DNA from: an uncultured Neptuniibacter sp.
GTDB taxonomy: Bacteria > Pseudomonadota > Gammaproteobacteria > Pseudomonadales > Balneatricaceae
DNA: 64,000 nt
NCBI RefSeq assembly: GCF_947498015.1
Contig: NZ_CANMIR010000008.1
Span: 94,568-158,567 of the forward strand
Direction: 5' to 3'
In this document: in pieces, positions 1 to 8,492 of the stretch
Layout: every line of letters starts with the position of its first letter
Position numbering within the stretch: the stretch's first letter is position 1
Position numbers and translations under genes: made by a program
Notes under the pieces: model-generated
The model's database searches: none
The model's input: only the letters and a program-made list of their open reading frames with translations
Told to the model about the DNA's origin: nothing

Positions 1-894
1 CATCACCGGTGGCATTAGCTGGCCACCCGTCGATGCTGCGGCTTCCACACCGGCAGCAAATCTGGCAGGAAAACCCGCTTTCTGCATCAAAGGAATGGTA
101 ATGACACCGGTAGACACTGTGTTGGCAACGGAAGAACCTGAGACAGATCCCATCAATCCAGAACCCATCACTGCAACAAATCCAGGCCCACCGACAAAGC
201 GACCTGCTGCGCAGCGGGAAAGATCAATAATAAAATCTCCAGCACCCGACTTCACCAGAAATGCGCCAAAGAGAATAAACATAAACACGTAGGTCCAGGA
301 GATACGGGCGATCTGACCAAACATACCTTCTGAAGAGAAATAGGAGCGGTAGAGCAGTGTTTCCAGACTTAAACCGGCAAACCCAAAGATGCCATCGACA
401 TATTGCCCCCACCAAAAAACGTAGGTGAGAGCAGCCAGTATCATGCATGGAATAAACCAGCCCGTAGTGCGCCGAGCCATTTCCAGTGCGATAAAAATAG
501 CACAGATAGAAAACACCCAATCCCACTGGGCAAACTTCACACCCCGATCATAGAGCGCATCTTCGAAACCAATCAGGTAGAGCGTGCAGACTACCGCCGC
601 CAGCCCAACCAATATATCCAGTAGCAGTGACAGCTTTCGATGATATGCCTTCTGGCTTTTATACATCGGAACCATCAGGGCACACATCAGCGCAAAGCCA
701 CCGAAATGGATTGCTGACACATAGAGTTCAGACCATGTTCCAAGTGTATTGAAATAGATATGCGCTAAGGCAAAAAGTACACCGATCCAATAGATGAAAC
801 GACCGGTAATCGATTTTTCTGGGCGTTGAATCAGCTCCAGACTTTTAAGCTTTTCACTGACCTCTTGATCGGTGACAGTGGTTTCGGTAGCCAT
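1..894 (-). CDS. TRAP transporter fused permease (4TM/12TM), partial
   Basis: This is the N-terminal 298 residues of a TRAP transporter membrane protein; the rest lies beyond the left edge. It begins with a short polar segment (MATETTVTDQEVSEKL), then several hydrophobic helices (around residues 31-50, 54-77 and 90-110) and the conserved stretch GSGLMGSVSGSSVANTVSTG, typical of the large TRAP subunit. Small and large membrane subunits fused in one chain is the form normally paired with TAXI-type binding proteins, and such a binding-protein gene lies directly upstream. Likely role: sodium-driven uptake of an organic acid across the inner membrane. The substrate cannot be read from sequence. 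The ATG at 892-894 is the first plausible start. Confidence 0.9.
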   Translation of the reverse strand, partial: MATETTVTDQEVSEKLKSLELIQRPEKSITGRFIYWIGVLFALAHIYFNTLGTWSELYVSAIHFGGFALMCALMVPMYKSQKAYHRKLSLLLDILVGLAAVVCTLYLIGFEDALYDRGVKFAQWDWVFSICAIFIALEMARRTTGWFIPCMILAALTYVFWWGQYVDGIFGFAGLSLETLLYRSYFSSEGMFGQIARISWTYVFMFILFGAFLVKSGAGDFIIDLSRCAAGRFVGGPGFVAVMGSGLMGSVSGSSVANTVSTGVITIPLMQKAGFPARFAAGVEAAASTGGQLMPPVM

Positions 895-995
895 ACTAAG
901 CTCGCTCGCAACTGTTATTCATCCAAACGAACAATCTGTTTCAGGAGAACCTGAAGCAATAGAGGGATCGCTGGAGAGAAAAACGATGGATAGGT

Positions 996-1063
996 GGTGC
1001 AGACCGCAACCTCGCTGGTAGTTGAGTCTGCACCGGTTCGAACACAGGATTGTGCGAGGAACC
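996..1063 (-). repeat. Two hairpins between binding-protein and permease genes
   Basis: A perfect 9-bp stem (996-1004 with 1026-1034, GGTGCAGAC/GTCTGCACC) is followed by a second, interrupted stem (GGTTC/GAACC outer, CACA/TGTG inner, about 1035-1063). They sit in the 229-bp gap between the TAXI binding-protein stop and the permease start. Neither has a T tract, so an mRNA 3'-end stabiliser is likelier than a terminator. Such hairpins commonly let the binding protein be made in excess over its permease. Confidence 0.55.
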
Positions 1064-1123
1064 CTTCTAAGACAATCAATAGCCTGTATAGGTTCCTCAA
1101 TTCAACACACGGAATAAGATGCC

Positions 1124-2152
1124 TTAGTTGGCAATCAGGTGCACTGGAATATCAATCCCCTGCTCTTTATAAAAACGAGCAGCACCCGGATGCAGAGGCA
1201 CCGGTAATCCTGCAATCGCCTTCTCAACAGACATCGCTTTAGTTGCTTTATGGATTCCATTCAGGAATGGTAAGTTTTCATAGATTGTTTTAGTCAGTAG
1301 ATACACGTCCTCTTCTGACACGCTATCACGTACGGCCAGGAAATTTGGCTGAGCCATAGTATTGATATCTTTTGTCTGACCCGGATAGGTATTCGCAGGG
1401 ATCACATAACGTGTCCAAAGCTTGTAACCGCCGTTAGCGTCTTTGATCTGCTGATCTGAGAAATCCAGAACGTTAATATCACTGCCCAATGCTGCATACG
1501 CGCGGGTGATTGCTGAGGTAGGGACACCGGAAGGAATATTCATCCCCTCAATCGTACCGTTTTGTAGTGCATCTGCCGAAGCACCGTAACCCATATGAGC
1601 AAGATTGAACCCATCAGGGTTTACACCCAGATTACCCAGAATTGTTCGGCCTGAACCTTCCGTACCTGAATTTTTCTTGCCGATTGAAAATTTCTTGCCC
1701 ATCAATCCATTGATATCATCAATGGTTCCACTCTTAACAAAATCACTCTTAACAACAAACTGCTCAACGTTCTGCCAGAGCATTGTCACTGAGCGGAGGC
1801 TTTTAATCGCGCCGCTCTCTTTCAAACGACCTTCGCCATTCCAGGCCCAGGCACCATATAATCCCTGCAAAATAGCGAACTGCGCTTCGTTTTCATTAAT
1901 CAATTTTACATTTTCACCCGAGCCCGCAGAGTTGATAGCAGACATTGAGATCTTATGCTTGGGTTCAAGCTTTACTTTAGTTAGCGTTGCTAAAGCAACA
2001 CCCACAGGATAATAAGTACCCCCCGTGGACGCGGTCGCCAGAATATAGGAACGTTTCTCTGCTGCCTGAACCATACCGGCTGTGCCGATCGCCGTCGTCA
2101 TGGCCAGTGCCAGTCCCATTCCTTTAATAAAAGTGCGTTTTGTTATTGTCAT
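1124..2152 (-). CDS. TAXI family TRAP transporter solute-binding protein
   Basis: The 342-residue periplasmic binding protein starts with a clear signal peptide (MTITKRTFIKGMGLALAM, cleavage expected near VQAAEK). The KRTFIKG segment is close to a twin-arginine motif but has Lys-Arg, so Sec or Tat export is open. The mature start, YILATASTGGTYYPVGVALA, is the characteristic opening of TAXI proteins (the TTT/TRAP-associated extracytoplasmic immunogenic family), and length fits the family. It would deliver its ligand to the fused permease encoded downstream. A sigma-54-type promoter lies about 55 bp upstream and the DctB/DctD-like genes are adjacent, so ligand-induced, sigma-54-dependent expression is inferred. 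An AAGG Shine-Dalgarno lies 8 nt before the ATG. Confidence 0.93.
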   Translation of the reverse strand: MTITKRTFIKGMGLALAMTTAIGTAGMVQAAEKRSYILATASTGGTYYPVGVALATLTKVKLEPKHKISMSAINSAGSGENVKLINENEAQFAILQGLYGAWAWNGEGRLKESGAIKSLRSVTMLWQNVEQFVVKSDFVKSGTIDDINGLMGKKFSIGKKNSGTEGSGRTILGNLGVNPDGFNLAHMGYGASADALQNGTIEGMNIPSGVPTSAITRAYAALGSDINVLDFSDQQIKDANGGYKLWTRYVIPANTYPGQTKDINTMAQPNFLAVRDSVSEEDVYLLTKTIYENLPFLNGIHKATKAMSVEKAIAGLPVPLHPGAARFYKEQGIDIPVHLIAN

Positions 2153-2208
2153 CCTCTTTACCTTCTAAGTCTGAGGTTTTTATTAAAATTTAGTAACGAC
2201 TTAGTAAT

Positions 2209-2224
2209 AGCAATACTAATGCCA
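2209..2224 (-). promoter_or_regulatory. Sigma-54 (-24/-12) promoter of TAXI transporter operon
   Basis: On the minus strand the sequence reads TGGCATTAGTATTGCT, with GG and GC exactly 10 nt apart and near-complete agreement with TGGCACG-N4-TTGCW. It would start transcription around 2198, about 46 nt before the binding-protein ATG. The neighbouring regulator carries the GAFTGA sigma-54-contact motif, which strengthens the call. Confidence 0.75.
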
Positions 2225-2432
2225 ACAAAATAAAGAAAAAAATAACCATTAAATATCAATAGGTTACAGAAGACACCATCATAAAGGAAGCGATAAATAA
2301 GCAAGAAACCGCCTATCAGGGCTAAAATCACTAAGCAAAAAGATGCTCATTTTAGTTTGATCGAGGATGTATAAGCCGTAATACAGGTCACCATGAGCCA
2401 GAATTGAGCGCTAAACCCCTACATAAATCGCA

Positions 2433-2450
2433 TAGGCAAAAAACTGCCTA
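2433..2450. promoter_or_regulatory. Possible activator-binding dyad upstream of sigma-54 promoter
   Basis: The inverted repeat TAGGCA-N6-TGCCTA lies about 245 bp upstream of the expected transcription start of the TAXI operon. A weaker related dyad (GCCTATCAGGGC, 2311-2322) lies about 118 bp upstream. Both are at distances typical of enhancer sites for DctD-like activators. The rest of the 363-bp gap (2153-2515) shows nothing else clear. Confidence 0.35.
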
Positions 2451-2515
2451 CCAATACAGCAGGCCCGATCAAGAGTGCGCTAAGCGCGCTTTATGAGACA
2501 CAAAGAGCTCTACCT

Positions 2516-3919
2516 CTACTCATCCCCCTGATGGGTAAAGTCATTTCTGGAGATACCGTACTTTGCCATCTTCTGATTTAACGTTCGGCGCGGCAGGTCC
2601 AGCAACTCCATAACGGCTTTAATATTTCCCTGCTCCGATTCCAGCGCATGTCGGATAACCTCCGCCTCAAAAGCTGCAACCTGTATCGATAAAGGCTGAT
2701 TCAGATCGGTATTCAGGAACGACCCCTGCAGACTTTTATCATCTGGGAACAAAATATCTGAAACTGACACGCGCTTATCCAGAGCGTAGCGCATTGCGAT
2801 ATTTTTTAACTCACGTACATTCCCTGGCCATTGATAGCTCTGCAGCGTACGTATATCGTTCTCTGGAAGAATACGCTTCTCACATTGATGGTCTTCAGAG
2901 GTCATTCTCACATAATGCTCAAACAACAATGGAACATCTTCTGACCGATCCCGCAGGGGAGGAATATAAAGCTGCGATACGTTCAATCGGTAAAACAGAT
3001 CCTCACGGAAAGATTCATCTTCACGCAGATCGGTTTTGGCCGCAGCGATGACCCGAAGGTCAACTTCAATAGGCTCATTGCCACCTAAACGCTCAATCAC
3101 TCCCTCCTGTAGTGCACGAAGCAGTTTAATCTGCAGATGCAGCGGCATACTTTCTATCTCGTCCAGAAACAGTGTGCCCCCATTTGCGTATTCAAATTTT
3201 CCGATGCGCCGCTTTGCAGCTCCCGTAAATGCGCCCGCTTCATGACCAAACAACTCGCTTTCAATCAAAGATTCAGGAATCGCACCACAGTTAATCGGGA
3301 CAAAATGCCCTTTCTGACGGTGACTGAACTGGTGTAACGATTGCGCCACCAACTCTTTGCCAGTACCTGTTTCACCATAGATAATGACATTGGTATCCAG
3401 CTCACCCAACGTTATTATCTCCTGCTTTAAGCGCTGAATCGCCGGCGAGATTCCGATAAGGCGACTATCTATTCCACTGGCAGAAGATAGGTGTTGCTGC
3501 AACCGAAGGTTCTCCAGCATCAACCTTCGTTTTTCACATGCCCTCTGGATTGTTTCGACAAGACGCTCCGGATTGAACGGTTTTTCGATAAAGTCATATG
3601 CCCCCTTGCGCATCGCCCCGATCGCCATATCCACATCACCATGACCGGTTACCAGCACAACGGGTAATCCCGGAACAATATCCAGAATCTCCTCCATCAG
3701 CTCAAGACCATCTTTCTCCGGCATTTTTACATCACTGACAACGACGCCAGGAAAAACCTCAGACACATGAGTTAAAGCCTGGGCCGCACCGTCACAACCG
3801 ATCACATCAAAACCTGCCATCTGTAGCCACTTCTCGGTTGAGCGGCGCACCATAGCCTCATCATCCACCAGTAAAACCAACCCTCTCGAGGGTTGCTCAG
3901 TTCTCCTGATATCAACCAT
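2516..3919 (-). CDS. Sigma-54-dependent response regulator, DctD-like
   Basis: This is an NtrC-family regulator of about 467 residues in three parts. The receiver domain (about residues 13-130) has the acidic pocket VDDE, phospho-acceptor Asp63 in [11 protein letters not shown] and the KPF lysine. The AAA+ domain has Walker A GETGTGKE near residue 183 and the sigma-54 contact GAFTGA near residue 229. A C-terminal Fis-type helix-turn-helix follows ([18 protein letters not shown]). The ATG at 3919 is preceded by GGGAGAAG and overlaps the kinase stop by 8 nt; a GTG 21 nt upstream is less likely. It probably activates the TAXI transporter promoter at 2209-2224. The name DctD reflects overall similarity; the true ligand system is unknown. 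Confidence 0.93.
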   Translation of the reverse strand: MVDIRRTEQPSRGLVLLVDDEAMVRRSTEKWLQMAGFDVIGCDGAAQALTHVSEVFPGVVVSDVKMPEKDGLELMEEILDIVPGLPVVLVTGHGDVDMAIGAMRKGAYDFIEKPFNPERLVETIQRACEKRRLMLENLRLQQHLSSASGIDSRLIGISPAIQRLKQEIITLGELDTNVIIYGETGTGKELVAQSLHQFSHRQKGHFVPINCGAIPESLIESELFGHEAGAFTGAAKRRIGKFEYANGGTLFLDEIESMPLHLQIKLLRALQEGVIERLGGNEPIEVDLRVIAAAKTDLREDESFREDLFYRLNVSQLYIPPLRDRSEDVPLLFEHYVRMTSEDHQCEKRILPENDIRTLQSYQWPGNVRELKNIAMRYALDKRVSVSDILFPDDKSLQGSFLNTDLNQPLSIQVAAFEAEVIRHALESEQGNIKAVMELLDLPRRTLNQKMAKYGISRNDFTHQGDE

Positions 3920-5975
3920 TATACTTCTCCCGATCTTCACATAATGGCAATGAAACCCTGAAAAAAGCCCCTATTTCTCTATTTTCGGCGCTAATTTCAC
4001 CACCAAGATCACGCAAAATTGAGCGAACAATAGCAAGCCCTAACCCAAGACCCGCACCAATTTTCTTTGAGGTTACAAATGGATCAAACAGCTGTTGTAA
4101 TAATGAAGACTCTATACCCGGACCGCTATCCGATACTTCCAGCACGATGATGCTGCCCTTCTCATACAACTGGATAGTGATTTGTTTCATCACCGAACCA
4201 TCCAGAGCATCCAGCGAGTTTTTAATCAGATTGACAACAACCTGCTCCAACCTCGCACTATCCCCTTCAACATAGAGCGCGTGTTCAGGCATCAGAAGCT
4301 GAATATCCACCTCCTGCTCAGTAACCCGTTGCTTAAACATCTGCAGAGAATGTTCAACCGCCATCTGCATTGAAACCGGCTGTCTTTGCTCCGGTTTTTT
4401 ATATGCGTAGGTTTTCAGCTGTGTCGTAATCTGAGCCATCCTCTGGGTCAGCATATCCATCTCAACCAGACTCTCCTCAAGCATCTCAGGCTGACTCATG
4501 ACCTGACGACAGATCGCCACGTAGTTTCTAATCGCTGTGAGAGGCTGATTTAACTCATGTACTATCGCGGTAGACATCCGCCCTAACACAGCCATTTTGC
4601 CTGCTTGGATCAGTTCATCCTGTGCTTCATGTAGTGCCTGAGTCCGTTCTTTAACTTTATGTTCCAATGATTCATTAGCACTTTTTAACGCCAGTTCGAG
4701 TCCCTTCCTGCGAGAGATATCGATCAGAGTAACAAGGTATTGGTGATAGGTATGCTGTTGCATACGACGAATAGAGATCATCAGGGGAAATTCTGTACCA
4801 TCCCCACGAATACCCACAGCTTCATATCCGATCAAGGGTGAAAACCCCCGCTCACCCAGTCTTGAAATTAAACGCTCAATAGGCGTGACACCCTCAGCGG
4901 AGAGTAGTGATATCAGAGGCTTTTGAAGAATCAGCTGGCTTGAGACTGAAAACTGTTGCAAAGCCATCTCATTCGCAAATGTAATGCGCCCCGTTTCATC
5001 GATGAGAATCAACCCCACCTGTGCATTGTTTATGATCGCTTTTTGACGCGCTTCACTCTTAGCCAGCGCTGCCCGTGTTTCATTCTGTGAACGGAGCTTA
5101 AGTTGACGCTCCCTGAAAAAAAGTCCGAACAATCCAGCAGCAATACAGCCCCCAAATGCAAAAAGGACCGCATTCCTAACATTTCTCTGCACCACTTCGG
5201 TGTCACTGAGGGCGATCACCTCCCATTGGAGATCATCCAGAATAACTTTGCGTGCCAACCAGCGTTCATCACCGTGCGACCATAACTCTGCCCTGATCCC
5301 GTTACTTAGATGACTGCTAGTGATACGCGCCTGCTCCTCAAGATTTTCAAATAATGAGAAGGACCCATTACTAAAAAACAGCACCCCATCTTGATTACTA
5401 ATCAGCACCGTACCAAGGGTTTTTAACTGATCAACTAACTTATTCAGCTTAATACGGACAACAGCCACACCCTCAAATGCGCGATCAACATAGATAGGCG
5501 AGGAAAGGTAATAGGCGGGGTTTCTACGCTCACGATTGAGACTGAATTGCCGACCTCTTTGACCCTCTACTGCTTGCAGATAGTAGTTATGTTGATTATG
5601 CGGGGCTAGAAGATAGCGATTATTGTCACGCCAGTTGCTATCAGCCTGGGCATACCCTCGAGCATCCAGAACAAATAAACCCGAAGCACCCGCGACAAGA
5701 TTAATCTTTTCTAAGTAAAGATTGACTGCATCACGCTCACTACTCTGGCCAGTCTGAAGTAGAGTTTTGACGTCAGAATCCTGAGAGATCAAAAAAGGCA
5801 GATAGTGATAACTATCCAAGGTTGATCGTAGCTGAGTGATCACACTCAATAACTCATCAGAGCCCTTCTGGTGCAAACGCTGTAACGTCCAGTCTTTCAC
5901 TACCGAAGCTACCTGCCAGGTAAATACGATAGTGAACAGAAGAAACAATATAAAACCTACAAGACGTCGATTCAC
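3912..5975 (-). CDS. DctB-like sensor histidine kinase
   Basis: This 687-residue inner-membrane kinase has TM helix 1 at about residues 6-23, a periplasmic sensing region of double-PDC/Cache type to about 268, and TM helix 2 at about 269-287. A PAS domain (about 305-420) and a coiled-coil linker follow. The phospho-acceptor box is IVHELNQPLTAIRN (His473). The ATPase domain shows NLIKNSLDAL, SDSGPGI and GLGLGLAIV. The architecture matches C4-dicarboxylate sensor DctB, with an added PAS domain. It phosphorylates the overlapping response regulator. Its placement beside a TAXI rather than a DctPQM transporter suggests the periplasmic ligand is whatever the TAXI system imports. Confidence 0.92.
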   Translation of the reverse strand: MNRRLVGFILFLLFTIVFTWQVASVVKDWTLQRLHQKGSDELLSVITQLRSTLDSYHYLPFLISQDSDVKTLLQTGQSSERDAVNLYLEKINLVAGASGLFVLDARGYAQADSNWRDNNRYLLAPHNQHNYYLQAVEGQRGRQFSLNRERRNPAYYLSSPIYVDRAFEGVAVVRIKLNKLVDQLKTLGTVLISNQDGVLFFSNGSFSLFENLEEQARITSSHLSNGIRAELWSHGDERWLARKVILDDLQWEVIALSDTEVVQRNVRNAVLFAFGGCIAAGLFGLFFRERQLKLRSQNETRAALAKSEARQKAIINNAQVGLILIDETGRITFANEMALQQFSVSSQLILQKPLISLLSAEGVTPIERLISRLGERGFSPLIGYEAVGIRGDGTEFPLMISIRRMQQHTYHQYLVTLIDISRRKGLELALKSANESLEHKVKERTQALHEAQDELIQAGKMAVLGRMSTAIVHELNQPLTAIRNYVAICRQVMSQPEMLEESLVEMDMLTQRMAQITTQLKTYAYKKPEQRQPVSMQMAVEHSLQMFKQRVTEQEVDIQLLMPEHALYVEGDSARLEQVVVNLIKNSLDALDGSVMKQITIQLYEKGSIIVLEVSDSGPGIESSLLQQLFDPFVTSKKIGAGLGLGLAIVRSILRDLGGEISAENREIGAFFRVSLPLCEDREKYNG

Positions 5976-6029
5976 ATGAAGACTCTTAACTTATAATGGG
6001 ATCAGCTTAGCACTCTGACAAAAGATCGC

Positions 6030-6746
6030 TCATACCGCCACACCGTCCCACTCAAAACATTCCGCCCTTCCCTCTTTAACTCTTCGATACCAGCCAGGTG
6101 CATCAAGCACATCACCAATCTCATTCAGCGGTGGGTAAGCTAATCCATTCTCGCGACAGAACCGTGCGAGGTCACGATTTCCCCACTCAAATAGTGTACG
6201 TGCAACTTCGTTATCGCTGAGCCTGGGTTGATCATACATCCCCGCCTGAATTCTCTGGTGTTGAGCTTCAACCAAAATAATGCCTGCCGCGGTAGATACA
6301 TTGAGGGAACTCACCATCCCCATCATTGGTATCGTGATATGTTCATCTGCCATCTCGGCTGCAACCTGGCTAACCCCCTGCTTCTCCGCTCCCATCAATA
6401 CTGCACAGGGTTGAGTATAATCATAAGACCTATAATCGATCGCCCGATCAGAAAAATGGGCCGCAACAACAGACATTCCTGCAGATTTAACCTTCTGTAT
6501 CGCCTCCTCGACAGATGAATGCGCCTGCGTTTTAACATAAAAATCACTACCTTTAGCCGTCCCTCTATAAGTACGATAGCCCTCTTTAGGAACGACGGTA
6601 TGGATCTGATGGATCCCGACAGCATCACAGTTTCGAATCAGGGCAGAGAGATTTCTGGGCTTATTTACCTGATCAGCGATGAGGCTAAGATCTGGCTGGC
6701 GACGATAGAGGACTTGCTGTAGTTTGGCTGTTCTTTCAGGTGTCAT
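6030..6746 (-). CDS. trmH: tRNA (guanosine(18)-2'-O)-methyltransferase TrmH
   Basis: This 238-residue SPOUT methyltransferase makes Gm18 in the D-loop of tRNAs using S-adenosylmethionine. All three SpoU motifs are visible: NLSALIRNCDAVGIH, LMGAEKQGVS and the knot-forming IPMMGMVSSLNVSTAAGIIL. It has the C-terminal extension seen in TrmH. It reads in the same direction as the DctB-like gene 54 bp downstream, so partial co-transcription is possible though the functions are unrelated. It diverges from pheA. Confidence 0.95.
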   Translation of the reverse strand: MTPERTAKLQQVLYRRQPDLSLIADQVNKPRNLSALIRNCDAVGIHQIHTVVPKEGYRTYRGTAKGSDFYVKTQAHSSVEEAIQKVKSAGMSVVAAHFSDRAIDYRSYDYTQPCAVLMGAEKQGVSQVAAEMADEHITIPMMGMVSSLNVSTAAGIILVEAQHQRIQAGMYDQPRLSDNEVARTLFEWGNRDLARFCRENGLAYPPLNEIGDVLDAPGWYRRVKEGRAECFEWDGVAV

Positions 6747-6852
6747 AGTCGTATTTGTTCGAATAAATTAACTGCGCGAACAGTAACAGAGTTTCTATCT
6801 CTGTGTAATAATACGCCCCTCTCAAAGATGGATTAACTTCGAACACAACGCT

Positions 6853-7719
6853 ATGACCAATCTGCCAGCAATTATCGCCTACCAGGGCGTACCCGGTGCC
6901 TATTCTCACCTTTCCTGCCGCAAGGCTCACCCGGAACTGGAAGCTCAGGCCTGCGCTACCTTTGCTGATGCCATGTTTATGGTCGAAGGGGGTAAGGCTC
7001 GCTTAGCGATGATCCCGCTGGAAAATTCAACCGCTGGCAGGGTTGAAGAGATCTATCGCCTGATGCCGAAGACCAAACTACATATCGTGGGTGAGCATTT
7101 CGAACCGGTCAACCACTGCCTTCTGGCCCCAAAGGGGACTAGGATCGAAGATATTAAATTTGTTTCCTCACACCCTCAGGCACTGGCCCAGTGCGATGGT
7201 CATATCAACGAGCTTGGAATCACCCCCACGGCAAGCCTGGATACAGCAGGCGCGGCCGCGGACCTCAGTCAAACCCCGTCACAGGGACATGCTGCGATAG
7301 CATCCAGCCTTGCGGCTGAGCTTTATCAACTGGAAATCATTCGTGATAATTTCCAGGATAAAAGCGGTAACACCACCCGCTTTTTGATTCTTGCGCGCGA
7401 CAGCCATATGCCTGATCTGGATAAAAACACGCGATTTATGACATCGATCATGTTTACCGTCCGAAATATTCCCGCCGCCTTATATAAAGCACTGGGAGGC
7501 TTTTCTACCAATGGGGTAAACATGCTCAAACTTGAGAGCTATATGGCATCTGACTCCATGACAGCAACCAGCTTCCATCTTGATGTCGAGGGACATCCTG
7601 ACCAGAAGAAGATGAAGTATGCTCTACAGGAGCTGGATTTCTTTGCGAAAGATGTACGCATCATGGGCACCTACCCCTGGCACCCTTACCGCTCTAGAGA
7701 TGACCAGATTATCGAGTAA
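6853..7719 (+). CDS. pheA: Prephenate dehydratase (monofunctional)
   Basis: It converts prephenate to phenylpyruvate in phenylalanine synthesis. The 288-residue protein has the catalytic domain at about 8-185 (GVPGAYSHLS near the N-terminus, the NSTAGRV loop, and the Thr-Arg-Phe signature in DKSGNTTRFLIL), then a C-terminal ACT domain with a KLESYM segment corresponding to the family's ESRP phenylalanine-binding motif. No chorismate mutase domain is fused, unlike the enterobacterial P-protein and unlike the usual Pseudomonas arrangement. Feedback inhibition by phenylalanine is expected from the ACT domain. A terminator follows 42 bp after the stop. Confidence 0.95.
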   Translation: MTNLPAIIAYQGVPGAYSHLSCRKAHPELEAQACATFADAMFMVEGGKARLAMIPLENSTAGRVEEIYRLMPKTKLHIVGEHFEPVNHCLLAPKGTRIEDIKFVSSHPQALAQCDGHINELGITPTASLDTAGAAADLSQTPSQGHAAIASSLAAELYQLEIIRDNFQDKSGNTTRFLILARDSHMPDLDKNTRFMTSIMFTVRNIPAALYKALGGFSTNGVNMLKLESYMASDSMTATSFHLDVEGHPDQKKMKYALQELDFFAKDVRIMGTYPWHPYRSRDDQIIE

Positions 7720-7761
7720 CTGACGCATCTGATTAATCTTTTCTCCAGCAACTCTTTTAAT

Positions 7762-7785
7762 AAAGCAGCCGACCGGCTGCTTTTT
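7762..7785 (+). terminator. Rho-independent terminator after pheA
   Basis: A perfect inverted repeat (arms 7762-7771 and 7774-7783, core GCAGCC/GGCTGC) runs into a T tract. Confidence 0.85.
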
Positions 7786-8062
7786 AATGAATAGCCCCTT
7801 GAAGCAAAGTTATCCGCCAAATGACAATCGATCCACTAAATTTCACTATCGCAAAAATATTGCTGCAAAAGTAGATATAACCCTCTGTAATTAAATACCA
7901 AAGTCCTATGTTGCAATGCAGCAATTGCCCTCATACTTACAGGGCAATTGAGAATTAATTCTTCATAAAGTGTGAGGATTTTGTACTCATCTGCATCCCA
8001 TCTTCAACTCTGGCCTCGCCATGAGTTAACGCATTTTTAGCCCCTTCAATGGGGCTTTTTTT
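7786..8062 (+). ncRNA. Candidate small RNA between pheA and arsR
   Basis: This stretch of about 277 bp has no ORF but is bounded by the pheA terminator and ends in its own rho-independent terminator (AGCCCC-TTCAAT-GGGGCT then seven Ts, 8039-8062). Inside lies a perfect 10-bp hairpin (7922-7931 with 7941-7950, CAATTGCCCT arms, 9-nt loop) followed by the palindrome AGAATTAATTCT (7951-7962). A terminator with no gene in front of it, plus a strong internal stem, is what an intergenic sRNA looks like. No convincing promoter was found (TGTAAT at 7886-7891 is a weak -10 candidate), so this is tentative; a long pheA 3' UTR remains possible. Confidence 0.35.
8039..8062 (+). terminator. Rho-independent terminator upstream of arsR
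   Basis: Six-bp GC-rich stem AGCCCC/GGGGCT with a 6-nt loop, followed by a run of Ts. It insulates arsR from upstream transcription. Confidence 0.8.
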
Positions 8063-8104
8063 CTTCGACAACATTTTAAGCGCTCAGTCATAGTAATCAG
8101 GTAT

Positions 8105-8152
8105 TGATTATATTAATCAGATTGGACATCATATACGCCAAAGCATATATGA
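8105..8152 (+). promoter_or_regulatory. arsR promoter and probable ArsR operator
   Basis: A -35 TTGGAC (8122-8127) and a weak -10 TATATG (8146-8151), 18 bp apart, would start transcription at about 8157-8160, on the arsR ATG. The perfect dyad TCATATA-N10-TATATGA (8129-8152) fills the spacer and -10, where a repressor would block polymerase. A second dyad, TGATTA-N3-TAATCA, lies at 8105-8119. The TCATAT-type dyad resembles known ArsR operators. Confidence 0.6.
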
Positions 8153-8159
8153 ATGATTA

Positions 8160-8486
8160 ATGATGTTGCCTTCAGTCTTTTTTAAGAGTCTCTCTGACGA
8201 AACCCGCCTGCATATTCTAATGCTGCTTCACGCGCATGAGGAGTTGTGTGTGTGTGATATAACCTCACTACTGGAATTGAGCCAGCCCAAAATTTCGAGA
8301 CACCTGGCTCAGCTGCGCAACCTAAACATTCTTCAGGGACGCAAACAGGGGCGCTGGGTCTACTACCGGATACACCCGGACCTTCCCCAATGGGTGCGAC
8401 TGACCATAGAAAACTGCGCAGAAGGCAACAAACAGCAGTTCAGCTATTTGCTTGATAAACCTGTCACCTCAAATATTTGCGAGTAA
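8160..8486 (+). CDS. arsR: ArsR family arsenite-responsive repressor
   Basis: This 108-residue winged-helix repressor has the classic metalloid site ELCVCD in the DNA-binding helix region (Cys30 and Cys32) and recognition helix LSQPKISRHLAQLRN. Arsenite binding to these cysteines would release it from DNA. Extra cysteines (ENC near residue 89, NIC at the C-terminus) could add a third ligand. It heads the arsR-gapdh-arsJ operon. No Shine-Dalgarno precedes the ATG and a stop codon lies just upstream in frame, so no earlier start exists; the promoter position suggests a leaderless mRNA starting at or next to the ATG pair at 8160/8163. Confidence 0.93.
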   Translation: MMLPSVFFKSLSDETRLHILMLLHAHEELCVCDITSLLELSQPKISRHLAQLRNLNILQGRKQGRWVYYRIHPDLPQWVRLTIENCAEGNKQQFSYLLDKPVTSNICE

Positions 8487-8492
8487 CCTAAT

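Noticed and set aside
915..1100. 61-codon minus-strand frame between binding-protein and permease genes
   Set aside because: No Shine-Dalgarno and no family match, and it overlaps the intercistronic hairpins; codons are dictated by the stems. A DUF1850-type gene sometimes found in such operons would be much longer.
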